Assembly: GCA_964566055.1 (NCBI GenBank)
Contig: CAZMHI010000005.1
Location: 54,884-118,883, forward strand
Direction of reading: 5' to 3'
DNA length: 64,000 nt
Source of the DNA: TMED23 sp964566055
GTDB lineage: Bacteria; Pseudomonadota; Alphaproteobacteria; Rhodospirillales; UBA2165
Part shown: positions 18,338-27,628 of the stretch, in pieces
How the letters are laid out: the number at the start of each line of letters is the position of its first letter
Numbering within the stretch: the first letter of the stretch is position 1
Position numbers and translations under genes: made by a program
The notes under the pieces: model-generated
What the model was told of the DNA's origin: nothing
Database searches by the model: none
The model's input: only the letters and a program-made list of their open reading frames with translations

Positions 18338-20706
18338 GGTATTTGCTTTGGTGCCAGCAACCTACCGCCGCCAAAGTGATGAAAAGCGAGATAAAGTCCG
18401 GCGACGACCAGCGCTGAATTGGCGATGAAGGGCAGTTTTAGTAAAATCAACAGCGCTAATACGAAGCGTATCGCTATATCATATTTTGAAAGACGAAACT
18501 TATCTTGTCGGCTCAAAGCACTGGCGACCAGATAAAGCACCACAATCAACTTAAACAACAGCCAACTTAGCGCCCCCATATGGATCGTACCGTCGTAACC
18601 TGGCAGATATTCCTTTTTATCACTTATGCCACCCTCCAGAGACTGCATAATTTGCGCCTGTTCGATCAACAGTAATTCCGGATAGAAGGCAAAGACAAAC
18701 GGGATGGTAAACATCACGATACCGGCGCGAACGGCAGCAAAACCGGTCGCTAGAGGTTCGGCCTTGGATATGGTTGACGCCGCAAATGCGGCGATTGCCA
18801 CGGGCGGCGTTATCGCCGAGGCCACTGCAAAATAAAATACGAACATGTGAGCGGTGAAAAAGGACGTACCGAGGGCCGCCAATAAGGGACCGATAATCAA
18901 AATAACGTTCACATAGGCCGGTAGAGTCGGCATACCCATGCCTAAAAGAATTGTCGCCAGCATCGCCACGAATAAGGCCAACATCAGATAGAGGGCACCA
19001 CCCAGAACAAACTCATTGCCGAATAACGTAAAGGTTGAGACCGATTTGAGCCAATTTAAGACATCAATGGTCAAGATACCGGTGAAGTTGGTGAAGCTAA
19101 TGCAGACGTCAATCACACCCACTGCCACTAATAGCAGGAACAATTCAGCAATGATAATACCGGCGTCAGATAAAGCAGTTATGATTTTTCGCGGCGCTTT
19201 TCTTATTTCCGGATCAAGAAACAACAAGAGAACCAAAATAACCACAGCCCAGAAACCAGCTGAGTCAGGATCACCTGCGGCATTTTGATATACTTGAAGT
19301 ATCCACGGTAACGGCTCGCCAGAGGCAGCATCATAACCAAAAAGAAAAGCTGAGAACCCAGTACCGACAGAATCTTTGGTGCTGAGCAGCAGGATTAATA
19401 TCATTAAAATTGGCCCGGCAATCATGATAAGATTCTTACTATCTTCCCGGGTCAATTTCTGCTCTTCAGACAGTTCGCGAACCGCTTCAATTTTCATCCT
19501 GCGTGATTCAAAAACAACCATCAAAAATAGGCTGAAGAAATAGGCAAGCGCCGGAATAAAAGCCGCCACAATAACATCTGAATAGGGCACGGTTGAAAGC
19601 GCCGCCAAGACGAAGGCAGCGATGCCCATAACCGGCGGCATAATCTGTCCACCGCTTGATGCCGCGGCCTCCACACCTCCGGCAAAAGTCGGTCTAAAGC
19701 CATTTTTTATCATCATCGGGATGGTCAGCGTGCCGGTGCCTAAAACATTCACAACCGGGCCGCCCGATATCGTGCCAAATGTCGCCGAGCCGACAATCGC
19801 CGCATGGGCCGGTCCACCGCGCAATTTGCGGGTAATGACCACTGCCATTTTAATCAGCGAACGCCCACCCGCTGACGCCCCGAACAAGGAGCCCAACACG
19901 ACGTAAGGAAAGACAACATTGACCGTAATGTTCAAAAATTGTCCGAGGATGCCGTTAGATTCCAAGATGACTGCATTGCGGGCGCCTACCACGGCCATTG
20001 AATAGTTGCGCACACCATCGACCACGGTGCCGACGGAAGTCGTTAGATACTTGTTGTCCGTCCAATCAAAATACCAAGCAGTTGCGGAGACGACTGTGTA
20101 AATAGCGATAATGATGGCAACGGCAACAATCGGGAAGCCCCAAACTTTGATGATATAGACAAAAAACACACCAACCGCCAAAACCAGAAACGGCAAGATC
20201 AAATTACCAGAGTTGGTTATACAATCAGGAAAATCTTCGTCCGGCGGCGTGCCGAAAATGGCTTCATATTCGGCTGCCCGCGCCAAATTTTCCGCCATCG
20301 CCCTGGCTCGATCCCCATTGAGCGTATCAATCAGACAAAGTTGCTCATTTTCGATCATGTAAACGATAGCCATTCCGATGATCATCACCAGCATTAGAAT
20401 ATCGAAAGCAATGCCGAAATAGTATTTTGCCCGAGCTTCATTTCGCCAATCGTTGGCAAAAGAAGAAGTCAGCAAGGCGATCACCATCATGAAAGCAAAT
20501 GCCAGCGGGAAAAAGAATTCCGAATTGTATTTGCTGAGACGGGGCAGTTCTGCCAGGCCGGGGATCGAGCGTACAGCCTCCAGCAAGCCGGGAATATTGG
20601 GCAGGTTGTTTGCCATGCCCATGAGAACAAGTATAAAGGCGAGCCCCAACGCTAGGCGACGCATCCATCCTTCGTGTTCTTGTTCTTGAATCGGAATTTC
20701 TGACAT
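18334..20706 (-). CDS. TRAP transporter permease, fused 4TM/12TM subunits (TAXI type)
   Basis: A 790-residue polytopic membrane protein with about 18 hydrophobic segments. It fuses the small DctQ-like and large DctM-like subunits, the layout typical of TAXI-TRAP systems. Family segments include GASAGGRSLIKMAV and FGTISGGPVVNVLGTGTLTIPMM, followed by a GGQIMPPVMG loop. It would import a substrate using an ion gradient together with the binding protein encoded at 20857. A terminator-like hairpin lies between the two genes. Confidence 0.95.
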   Translation of the reverse strand: MSEIPIQEQEHEGWMRRLALGLAFILVLMGMANNLPNIPGLLEAVRSIPGLAELPRLSKYNSEFFFPLAFAFMMVIALLTSSFANDWRNEARAKYYFGIAFDILMLVMIIGMAIVYMIENEQLCLIDTLNGDRARAMAENLARAAEYEAIFGTPPDEDFPDCITNSGNLILPFLVLAVGVFFVYIIKVWGFPIVAVAIIIAIYTVVSATAWYFDWTDNKYLTTSVGTVVDGVRNYSMAVVGARNAVILESNGILGQFLNITVNVVFPYVVLGSLFGASAGGRSLIKMAVVITRKLRGGPAHAAIVGSATFGTISGGPVVNVLGTGTLTIPMMIKNGFRPTFAGGVEAAASSGGQIMPPVMGIAAFVLAALSTVPYSDVIVAAFIPALAYFFSLFLMVVFESRRMKIEAVRELSEEQKLTREDSKNLIMIAGPILMILILLLSTKDSVGTGFSAFLFGYDAASGEPLPWILQVYQNAAGDPDSAGFWAVVILVLLLFLDPEIRKAPRKIITALSDAGIIIAELFLLLVAVGVIDVCISFTNFTGILTIDVLNWLKSVSTFTLFGNEFVLGGALYLMLALFVAMLATILLGMGMPTLPAYVNVILIIGPLLAALGTSFFTAHMFVFYFAVASAITPPVAIAAFAASTISKAEPLATGFAAVRAGIVMFTIPFVFAFYPELLLIEQAQIMQSLEGGISDKKEYLPGYDGTIHMGALSWLLFKLIVVLYLVASALSRQDKFRLSKYDIAIRFVLALLILLKLPFIANSALVVAGLYLAFHHFGGGRLLAPKQIP

Positions 20707-20792
20707 GGCCGGAGCGATCTCTTTTTTCCTAGCTGAATTTCGGGGATACTATATTTTTAAATTTTCTTTTCCCAATAGACAACTCGATAGTC

Positions 20793-20826
20793 AAAAGAGC
20801 CGGAGAGGCTTAAGCTCTCTCCAGCT
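20793..20826 (-). terminator. Hairpin terminator or attenuator between the TAXI binding-protein and permease genes
   Basis: On the minus strand AGCTGGAGAG pairs with CTCTCCGGCT (10 bp, one G-U pair) around a palindromic AGCTTAAGC loop, followed by CTTTT. The G-U pair is only compatible with minus-strand RNA. It should end part of the transcripts after the binding-protein gene, giving more binding protein than permease. Confidence 0.8.
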
Positions 20827-20856
20827 CCTTTCACAAATATCTATGTAAACGCTGTA

Positions 20857-21903
20857 CTATGGCTTAGCGCAGGCAACAATCTTGTGTCCTGCTGCTTCCC
20901 AAGCCTCGACAGCACCCGGATGAAATTTGATCCCGGCTTTACAATACTTAAAGTTCTTATCTGCTACGTTACCGAATTGTGACGTCCGCGTGAAAGCCGT
21001 CTTTCTGTAGAGATCAGAGATATTTTTTATGAAAGCCGTGGTCAAAGCTCTGGCCAGTTTTTTATCCATATTTTTATTGACCATGGTGCCACCGGCATTT
21101 GAGACCGTCCGGAACATGTTGTCGTCTGAGATTATGCGAACTTTAGAGCCGTAATGGGCAAGATCTTTAACCGGAAAAACAGTCGGAACATTGCCAGGTG
21201 CATTGGTATATTTTGTCCAAGCCTTGCCCTCAAATAATTTCTTAGGCACCGAAACCATATTGAGTTTACCGGCGGCCATAAAAATCGGCATCCAGGAGGC
21301 CGGATTTGTGGCGGGACGCACAACGGCGTCTACAGAACCATCCAGGAATATAGAATTGGCTTGACCCCAGGCAATCTGTTTACCGGTGTAACCTTTACCT
21401 TCTGCCAGACCACCGGAACTTAGACGGATAACATTCCGGGCCGTAACCAGGGCGCCACCACGTGGCGGGCCATTGTGAACTCTTTTCCCTTTAAGTTTGG
21501 CATAGCTGTCAATGCCTGAGCTTTGGAAAGCGACCAAAACAAAGTGAGCGAGATGGAATGGGGCAAGCAATTGCAAATTAGCTGCCAATACTTTGCCTTT
21601 TTCCTTTCCAAGGCCGGAATACGGTCCCAAGCCACGTGACATCAGGAAATTTAGAATGAAGGCGCTGGCGGTAATGTCGGTTTTACCTTGAGCGACCTGG
21701 ACCATAGTTTTGGTTAAAACCTGCCCGGCCTGAACCTGAATGGTGGCAATTTTTGCGGCGGCGGCAACTTCTGCAAGGTACTTTGCCGAAACATCGGTGG
21801 CGCCACCCGGTTGAGCGGCAGCACTGGTTAATTTGACGCCTTGAGCCTGAGCGGTGCTTGCAAGCATAAAGGCTGCTGCACCGGCTAATAGAATTCGTTT
21901 CAT
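20857..21903 (-). CDS. TAXI-family TRAP transporter solute-binding protein
   Basis: A 348-residue periplasmic receptor. It has a signal peptide (MKRILLAGAAAFMLASTAQA, cut about residue 20). The segments GGATDVSAKYLAEV and the later GPPRGGALVTARNVIR match the TAXI (TRAP-associated extracytoplasmic immunogenic) family. It should bind the solute and deliver it to the fused permease encoded downstream. The nearby Rieske and ligase genes suggest a small organic amine or acid; this is inference. Confidence 0.93.
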   Translation of the reverse strand: MKRILLAGAAAFMLASTAQAQGVKLTSAAAQPGGATDVSAKYLAEVAAAAKIATIQVQAGQVLTKTMVQVAQGKTDITASAFILNFLMSRGLGPYSGLGKEKGKVLAANLQLLAPFHLAHFVLVAFQSSGIDSYAKLKGKRVHNGPPRGGALVTARNVIRLSSGGLAEGKGYTGKQIAWGQANSIFLDGSVDAVVRPATNPASWMPIFMAAGKLNMVSVPKKLFEGKAWTKYTNAPGNVPTVFPVKDLAHYGSKVRIISDDNMFRTVSNAGGTMVNKNMDKKLARALTTAFIKNISDLYRKTAFTRTSQFGNVADKNFKYCKAGIKFHPGAVEAWEAAGHKIVACAKP

Positions 21904-21962
21904 GAAATTTTCCTTCCTGTTTACATTTGTAATTACTTACACGTAATTTATTTTGCCTACCT

Positions 21963-21987
21963 CAAAATCCTAGCATATGGGATTTTG
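21963..21987. promoter_or_regulatory. Inverted repeat upstream of the TAXI binding-protein gene
   Basis: CAAAATCC (21963-21970) and GGATTTTG (21980-21987) are exact reverse complements nine bases apart. The element lies 60-85 bases upstream of the ATG at 21903, in the 179-base gap after mtnA. No T-run follows on the minus strand, so an operator is likelier than a terminator. Confidence 0.45.
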
Positions 21988-22082
21988 GAAGTCATGAAAG
22001 AAATTAGCCATCATCCAAACTATTTGATCATTTTTCACCTTGCCCGGGGGTCAGACTTCTATTTTTGATCCAAAATTCCACA

Positions 22083-23174
22083 TCACGAAAATTCAGGGAA
22101 AAGTTTCTTCAAACCCCCGGCACTGGCTTCGCTGACACCGCGTTCGGTTATCAGGCCGGTGACCAACCGCCGGGGCGTTACATCAAAGGCATAATTGGCA
22201 GCCGGAGAGTCATCGGGCGTGATTTGCACCTCTGAAACTGCACCGGACGCGTCTTTGCCTAGCATCACCGTAACTTCGGTGGCATCGCGCTCCTCAATTG
22301 GGATATCGCGCACACCGTCCTCGACCGTCCAGTCGATGGTTGGTGACGGCAGGCCGACATAAAACGGCACATCGTTGTCATGCGCCGCTAGGGCTTTGAG
22401 ATAAGTGCCGATCTTATTGCAAACATCGCCGGTATAGGTGGTCCGGTCGGTACCGGTGATCACCAGATCCACCTGATCGTGCTGCATCAGATGACCTCCG
22501 ACGTTATCAACGACAACGGTGTGAGGCACGCCGTGCTGCCCCAGTTCCCAGGCGGTCAGGCTGGCTCCTTGATTGCGGGGCCGGGTTTCATCGGCCCAGA
22601 CATGCACATCGATACCGGCATTAAAGGCTTTATAGATGGGGGCCAAAGCCGTACCCCAGTCGACTGTCGCCAGCCAGCCCGCATTGCAATGGGTTAAAAT
22701 ATTGACCGTCGCACCATTTTTCTTTGCTGATATTTCTTTGATGATGGCCGCCCCATGCTCACCAATGTTGGAGCAAATCTCGACATCTTCATCGCAAATT
22801 TCGGCGGCGCGTTTGTAGGCGGCAGCTTCCCGCTCACCTTCCGGCAATGGGCTCAGCAGCGCCTTCATATCATCCAAGGCCCAGCGCAGATTAACCGCCG
22901 TCGGACGGGTTGCGAATAGATGATCATACATGGCGGTGAGATTGGCATCAGAGGCATTTTCCCGCATTGCTAAAGCAACACCGTAAGCTGCCGTCGCGCC
23001 GATCAGCGGAGCACCCCGTACCCACATGTCTTTAATTGCCACCGCAGCATCCTGCATGGTTTCAAGACGCACGGTAACAAACTCGTGCGGCAATTTGGTT
23101 TGATCGATAATCTCCGCGGCCCAGCCATCATCAGCCAGCCAGATCGTGCGGTAAGGCGCGCCGTTAACTTTCAT
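22083..23174 (-). CDS. mtnA: S-methyl-5-thioribose-1-phosphate isomerase
   Basis: Converts 5-methylthioribose-1-phosphate to methylthioribulose-1-phosphate in the methionine salvage pathway. The 363-residue protein has the family signatures MWVRGAPLIGATAAYG near the N-terminus, the THCNAGWLA segment with the catalytic Cys, and DNVGGHLMQ and TGTDRTTYTGDVCNKIGTY in the C-terminal domain. It lies 3 bases after mtnP, so they are co-transcribed. No later salvage genes are in the window. Confidence 0.96.
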   Translation of the reverse strand: MKVNGAPYRTIWLADDGWAAEIIDQTKLPHEFVTVRLETMQDAAVAIKDMWVRGAPLIGATAAYGVALAMRENASDANLTAMYDHLFATRPTAVNLRWALDDMKALLSPLPEGEREAAAYKRAAEICDEDVEICSNIGEHGAAIIKEISAKKNGATVNILTHCNAGWLATVDWGTALAPIYKAFNAGIDVHVWADETRPRNQGASLTAWELGQHGVPHTVVVDNVGGHLMQHDQVDLVITGTDRTTYTGDVCNKIGTYLKALAAHDNDVPFYVGLPSPTIDWTVEDGVRDIPIEERDATEVTVMLGKDASGAVSEVQITPDDSPAANYAFDVTPRRLVTGLITERGVSEASAGGLKKLFPEFS

Positions 23175-23177
23175 GGT

Positions 23178-24050
23178 TTAAAGCACCCTGCCGGCGACCG
23201 CGTCGAGCTTGGCGCAGACATCCGGGTCGCGAGCTTCCGGTGCGGTGATCAGCGCGTTTTCAAGGGCCGTGTGGCAGCCGTCAGAACATAGCTCAGAGCG
23301 GCCTGATAATTTTGGCGCAACTTCTTTCACCAGAGAGCGCGCATTATCCGCATTGCCGAGCAAAACTTTGATGATGGCGTCCACCGTTACATGATCATGA
23401 TCCGGGTGCCAGCAATCAAAATCGGTGACCATGGCGACCGTGGCGTAGCACATCTCTGCTTCCCGGGCGAGCTTGGCTTCCGGCATATTGGTCATGCCGA
23501 TGACATCACACCCCCAGGATTTGTAGAGATTGGATTCAGCGAGGCTTGAGAATTGCGGCCCTTCCATGGCGAGATAAGTGCCGCCGCGTTGGGTTTTAAT
23601 ACCGAGCGCCTTGGCACCTTCTTCCAAGGCATCACCCAATCTTGAGCAAACCGGATGACCAAATCCAACATGGGCGACCATACCGGTGCTGAAAAAACTT
23701 TTGACCCGGGCAAAGGTCCGGTCGATGAATTGATCAGCAATCACGAAAGTGCCGGGGTCGAGCTCATCTTTGAACGAACCACAGGCCGATAGGGAAATAA
23801 TCTCTGTTACACCGGCGCGTTTGAGGGCATCGATGTTGGCCCGAAAGTTTAACTCTGAAGGCGGGATCTTATGACCGCGGCCATGGCGCGGCAGAAAGAT
23901 CAATTGCAAACCGTCCAGCTCGCCGAACAAAAACTCATCGGAGGTTGGACCGAATGGGCTCTCAACTCTTTCCCAGCGCGTATTTGTCAAGCCGTCAATT
24001 TCATAAAGACCACTGCCGCCGATGATGCCGATTACTGGTGTCTCAGACAT
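23178..24050 (-). CDS. mtnP: S-methyl-5'-thioadenosine phosphorylase
   Basis: Splits methylthioadenosine, a by-product of polyamine synthesis, into adenine and methylthioribose-1-phosphate. The 290-residue protein has GIIGGSGLYEIDGL at the N-terminus, the phosphate-binding PRHGRGH segment, YLAMEGPQFSSLAES, and the MTNMPEAKLAREAEMCYA segment that marks this nucleoside phosphorylase family. It heads the mtnP-mtnA pair and follows a cyclophilin gene by 11 bases. Confidence 0.96.
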   Translation of the reverse strand: MSETPVIGIIGGSGLYEIDGLTNTRWERVESPFGPTSDEFLFGELDGLQLIFLPRHGRGHKIPPSELNFRANIDALKRAGVTEIISLSACGSFKDELDPGTFVIADQFIDRTFARVKSFFSTGMVAHVGFGHPVCSRLGDALEEGAKALGIKTQRGGTYLAMEGPQFSSLAESNLYKSWGCDVIGMTNMPEAKLAREAEMCYATVAMVTDFDCWHPDHDHVTVDAIIKVLLGNADNARSLVKEVAPKLSGRSELCSDGCHTALENALITAPEARDPDVCAKLDAVAGRVL

Positions 24051-24061
24051 ATAAATTCCCC

Positions 24062-24643
24062 CTACTCAGATATAATTTTTACTGTCTCGATAACCACTTG
24101 CTTGGCCGGTACATCCGTTGGGAAAGGACCACCCGGACCCGTCTCCACCCTGGATATCCGGCCAACGATATTCATGCCGTCGATCACCCGGCCAAAGGCC
24201 GTGTAGCCCCAGCCCTGCTGGGTTTTTGATCGGTAATTGAGAAAGCCGTTAAACTTTACATTGATAAAAAACTGGTTGGTTGCCGAATGCGGGTCACCGG
24301 TGCGCGCCATCGCAATAGTACCGCGTTCGTTCGATATGCCCTTATCAGCTTCATTGGGGATCGGTTCCCGGGTCGGCTTTTTATTGTAGCTCGTATCAAA
24401 GCCGCCGCCCTGGATCATGAACGCCTTGATCACGCGGTGAAAAATCATGCCGTCATAATGGCCATCCCGGACATATTGCAAAAAATTAGCCACAGTCTGT
24501 GGCGCCTTCTCAGGCTCCAGCTCAAGGGTAAAATCACCGACATTGGTTTTGAAATGGACTTTTGGTTTACCGGCAGCTTGGAGATTACCGGCAATGGCAA
24601 AAGCCGCGACAAACGGCAACAGCGCCATGATTAGATTTTTCAT
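24062..24643 (-). CDS. Periplasmic peptidyl-prolyl cis-trans isomerase, cyclophilin type
   Basis: Catalyses proline isomerisation in exported proteins. A signal peptide (about residues 1-23, ending near LQAAG) precedes the cyclophilin core: FHRVIKAFMIQGG carries the catalytic Arg, followed by ARTGDPHSATNQFFIN and the AFGRVIDGM end. The 193-residue length is typical of PpiA. It is downstream of the petC terminator and just upstream of mtnP. Confidence 0.95.
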   Translation of the reverse strand: MKNLIMALLPFVAAFAIAGNLQAAGKPKVHFKTNVGDFTLELEPEKAPQTVANFLQYVRDGHYDGMIFHRVIKAFMIQGGGFDTSYNKKPTREPIPNEADKGISNERGTIAMARTGDPHSATNQFFINVKFNGFLNYRSKTQQGWGYTAFGRVIDGMNIVGRISRVETGPGGPFPTDVPAKQVVIETVKIISE

Positions 24644-24664
24644 TTTTGTACTCCCAAAAAATAA

Positions 24665-24699
24665 AGGCGTCCAGATAGCTTAAACTATCTAAACGCCCT
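24665..24699 (-). terminator. Rho-independent terminator of the petABC operon
   Basis: On the minus strand GGGCGTTTAGATAG pairs with CTATCTGGACGCC (about 13 bp, G-U pairs included) around a short TTTAAG loop, and is followed by a T-rich tract (24648-24661). It lies 33 bases after petC and before the cyclophilin gene. Confidence 0.9.
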
Positions 24700-24731
24700 T
24701 ACTTCAAATAAATTCTTCGAAATTAGCTGAT

Positions 24732-25532
24732 TTAATGCAGCTTGGCCCAAACCTGCCGTTTCACGGCATAGAGCATCGCGGTAAAGATAATCAGGAACAG
24801 CATCACTTTAACACCGAGGCGTTTGCGTTCCTCCAACTCGGGCTCAGCAGCCCAGATTAAAAAGGCCGTGACGTCCTTGGACATTTGCTCAACAGTCGCT
24901 TTGGTGCCGTCTTCGTATTCAACGCCTTCATCACTCAACGGTTCGCCCATGGCGATCTGCGCTCCGGGGAAATACGGATTGTAGTTCATACCTTCTGACA
25001 CTTTGAAACCCGAGGGAGCCTCCTTATATCCGGTCAATAACGCATGCAAATAATTGGCGCCATTTATCCGCGCTTTGGTTATCAAAGACAGATCGGGCGG
25101 TAACGCACCTGCATTGGCGGCACGGGCGGCTAGATCATTAGGATAAGGCGAGACTATTTTATCAAAGGCCTTAGCAGGGCGGACAATTAGCTCCCCATCA
25201 TCATTATGGGTTTCGCCGTCTTCATTCGGACCGGCAGCCACTTCAGCTTCGGCAGCGATTTTCTTCACTTCCTCGGCAGAAAGACCCATTTCCACTAAAT
25301 TGCGATAATACAGCAAGCGCACGCTATGACAGGAGGCACAAATTTCGCTGTAGACCTGCCAGCCGCGTTTAAGCTGCTTGCGGTCAAAGAAGCCAAACAG
25401 GCCATCAGTGGACCACTCTTGGGAGGCTGGTTTAGCAACGTCACCAGCAGCCTGAACTGATTTGCTCTTGAGTCCGGTTACGCCAGCACCGAGCACAATT
25501 GCGAAAGCGACAATAAGAATTTTCTTAAACAT
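24732..25532 (-). CDS. petC: Cytochrome c1 subunit of the bc1 complex
   Basis: Heme-c subunit of ubiquinol:cytochrome c oxidoreductase. The 266-residue protein has a signal-like N-terminus, the heme motif CASCH at residues 65-69, PPDLSLITKAR with the family PDLS motif, and a C-terminal membrane anchor (about residues 241-258). It is fully separate from cytochrome b. It overlaps petB by one base and ends the operon. Confidence 0.97.
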   Translation of the reverse strand: MFKKILIVAFAIVLGAGVTGLKSKSVQAAGDVAKPASQEWSTDGLFGFFDRKQLKRGWQVYSEICASCHSVRLLYYRNLVEMGLSAEEVKKIAAEAEVAAGPNEDGETHNDDGELIVRPAKAFDKIVSPYPNDLAARAANAGALPPDLSLITKARINGANYLHALLTGYKEAPSGFKVSEGMNYNPYFPGAQIAMGEPLSDEGVEYEDGTKATVEQMSKDVTAFLIWAAEPELEERKRLGVKVMLFLIIFTAMLYAVKRQVWAKLH

Positions 25533-26812
25533 TAGCTGCCCTCCTTCGCATCAGCTCCGCCGGCAGTAACTGCCGCCGATATACTGTCTGGTAATGGTTT
25601 GGTTTTCTCAAATTTGCCAACCAATGGAATAAAGACCACCAGATGGAGGAAATAATAAGCGGTCGCTAACCGGCCAATGAGCAGGAAAGTGCCTTCGGCG
25701 GGCTTGGCACCAATATAGCCTAAGATGATGGTGTCGATGAAAAAGAGCCAAAACAGCCAGAAATAAGTGGGCCGGAATTTGGCGCTACGGACTTTGGAAG
25801 TATCCAGCCACGGCAATACCAGCAACACCAGGATCGAGGCGAACATAGCAATCACGCCGGCGGTCTTTGCTGGGATAATCACCGGTAGGATGCCCCAAAC
25901 ATCGACAAAGTTGTCCGGTACGGCACGCAGGATCGCGTAAAACGGCAGGAAATACCATTCGGGCACAATGTGTGTCGGTGTCACCAACGGATTGGCTTCG
26001 ATGTAGTTGTCCGGCTCACCAAAGAAATTCGGTGCAAAGAAGGTGAAGCCTAAGAAAAAGATTAAAAATAGGCCGACGCCGTAGGCATCTTTCGCCGTGT
26101 AATAGGGATGGAAGGGAATTTCATCCTCATCGCCTTTAACCTCAATACCCAACGGGTTGCTGGATTTATGCGTATGCAAGGCCCAGAGATGCAGAAATAC
26201 CAGAGCAAAAATCACAAACGGCAGGAGATAGTGGAAGGAGAAGAATTTATTCAGGGTTGGGTTATCAACCGAGAAGCCACCCCACAGCCACTGCACGATA
26301 GATTCACCAAAGAACGGCACAACCGAGAACAAATTGGTGATCACCGTGGCGCCCCAGAAACTCATCTGTCCCCACGGCAGCACATAGCCCAGAAACGCGG
26401 TCGCCATCATGGCGAGGAAAATGAAAATGCCGATGATCCAAAGTAATTCACGGGGTTCTTTGTAAGAACCGTAATACATGCCACGGAAAATGTGGATGTA
26501 GACGCAAATAAAGAACATCGAGCCGCCATTCATATGGAGATAGCGGATCAACCAGCCATAATTAATATCGCGCATAATGCGTTCGACGGAATCAAAAGCC
26601 ATAGAGGTATGCGGCACATAGTTCATTGCCAGCATAATACCGGTGCCGATCATGATAACCAGAATCAGCCCGGCGAGTGAGCCGAAATTCCACCAGTAGT
26701 TCAGATTGCGCGGGGTCGGATATTCAACAATCGCATGATCGAGAAAAGTGACGATCGGCATGCGGTGATCGACCCATTTAATAATTGGATTTTTCCAGGT
26801 TCGCGAGCTCAT
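25532..26812 (-). CDS. petB: Cytochrome b subunit of the bc1 complex
   Basis: Membrane subunit carrying the two b hemes and both quinone sites. The 426-residue protein shows the full set of eight helices. The heme-ligand His pairs are in GWLIRYLHMNGGS and LPFVIFALVFLHLWALHTH, and the PEWY motif of the Qo site is present (VPEWYFLPFYAI). Sequence and length are typical of alphaproteobacteria. Confidence 0.98.
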   Translation of the reverse strand: MSSRTWKNPIIKWVDHRMPIVTFLDHAIVEYPTPRNLNYWWNFGSLAGLILVIMIGTGIMLAMNYVPHTSMAFDSVERIMRDINYGWLIRYLHMNGGSMFFICVYIHIFRGMYYGSYKEPRELLWIIGIFIFLAMMATAFLGYVLPWGQMSFWGATVITNLFSVVPFFGESIVQWLWGGFSVDNPTLNKFFSFHYLLPFVIFALVFLHLWALHTHKSSNPLGIEVKGDEDEIPFHPYYTAKDAYGVGLFLIFFLGFTFFAPNFFGEPDNYIEANPLVTPTHIVPEWYFLPFYAILRAVPDNFVDVWGILPVIIPAKTAGVIAMFASILVLLVLPWLDTSKVRSAKFRPTYFWLFWLFFIDTIILGYIGAKPAEGTFLLIGRLATAYYFLHLVVFIPLVGKFEKTKPLPDSISAAVTAGGADAKEGS

Positions 26813-26823
26813 GATTTTCCTCC

Positions 26824-27384
26824 CTAACCTATAAGAATGTTTGTGTCATCGACGAATTTATACGGCGGTATCGCCAAATTCTTTGGTGCCGGACCCTTAC
26901 GAATGCGTCCGGAAGTATCATAATGCGAACCATGGCAGGGGCAGAACCAGCCGCCAAACTCACCTTTGTTATCGCCGCTTTTCTGACCGAGCGGAATACA
27001 GCCGAGATGGGTGCAAATACCGATCATCACCAGCCATTGGCTTTTCTTGACCCGGTCTTTATCGGTCTCGGGGTCGGGAAGATCTTTCAATTCAGTGGCC
27101 TGGGCGGCTTCGATTTCCTTGGCCGTCCGGCGGCGTACAAAAACTGGCTTGCCGCGCCAAATGGCGGTAATGCTTTGGCCTTCTTCGATCGAGGATATAT
27201 CAAGCTCGGTTGAAGCCAATGCCAACACATCTTTCGACGGGTTCATAGCATCAATGAAGGGCCATACGGCCATTGCCGTGCCGGCAGCACCGACGGCTAG
27301 GGTAGAATATAATAGAAAGTCACGCTTTGAATCATCTTGTGATTCGTGTTCTGCGCCTTCCGCGGTTGAAGCTGTTTCAGCCAT
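26824..27384 (-). CDS. petA: Rieske iron-sulfur subunit of the bc1 complex
   Basis: Carries electrons from ubiquinol to cytochrome c1. The 186-residue protein has a twin-Arg-free N-terminus with SKRDFLLYSTLAVG, one membrane anchor (about residues 22-44) and the [2Fe-2S] ligands in CTHLGC (124-129) and CPCHGSH (148-154). I chose ATG 27384, not GTG 27402, because GAGGA lies about 7 bases upstream. It heads petABC. Confidence 0.96.
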   Translation of the reverse strand: MAETASTAEGAEHESQDDSKRDFLLYSTLAVGAAGTAMAVWPFIDAMNPSKDVLALASTELDISSIEEGQSITAIWRGKPVFVRRRTAKEIEAAQATELKDLPDPETDKDRVKKSQWLVMIGICTHLGCIPLGQKSGDNKGEFGGWFCPCHGSHYDTSGRIRKGPAPKNLAIPPYKFVDDTNILIG

Positions 27385-27628
27385 GCCTATTTCCTCTTTC
27401 ACACCGGTTAGGTCCGGATGTTTAGTCCTCTACAAAGGTCGTTAAATGCATAAATGGGGATTATTTTTTGGTTTAACAGTGTCCAGGCCATTGTGTGGGG
27501 CAAGGTATAATGCAGAATACTCCGTTAGAAAAGCCAAAATGACCAATAAGTCGCTGTATTGTTGGGGAAAAACTCACTGAAATCATTGGTTTTTTTGAGA
27601 TTTAGAATAAAAAAAAGGTATAACTTTT

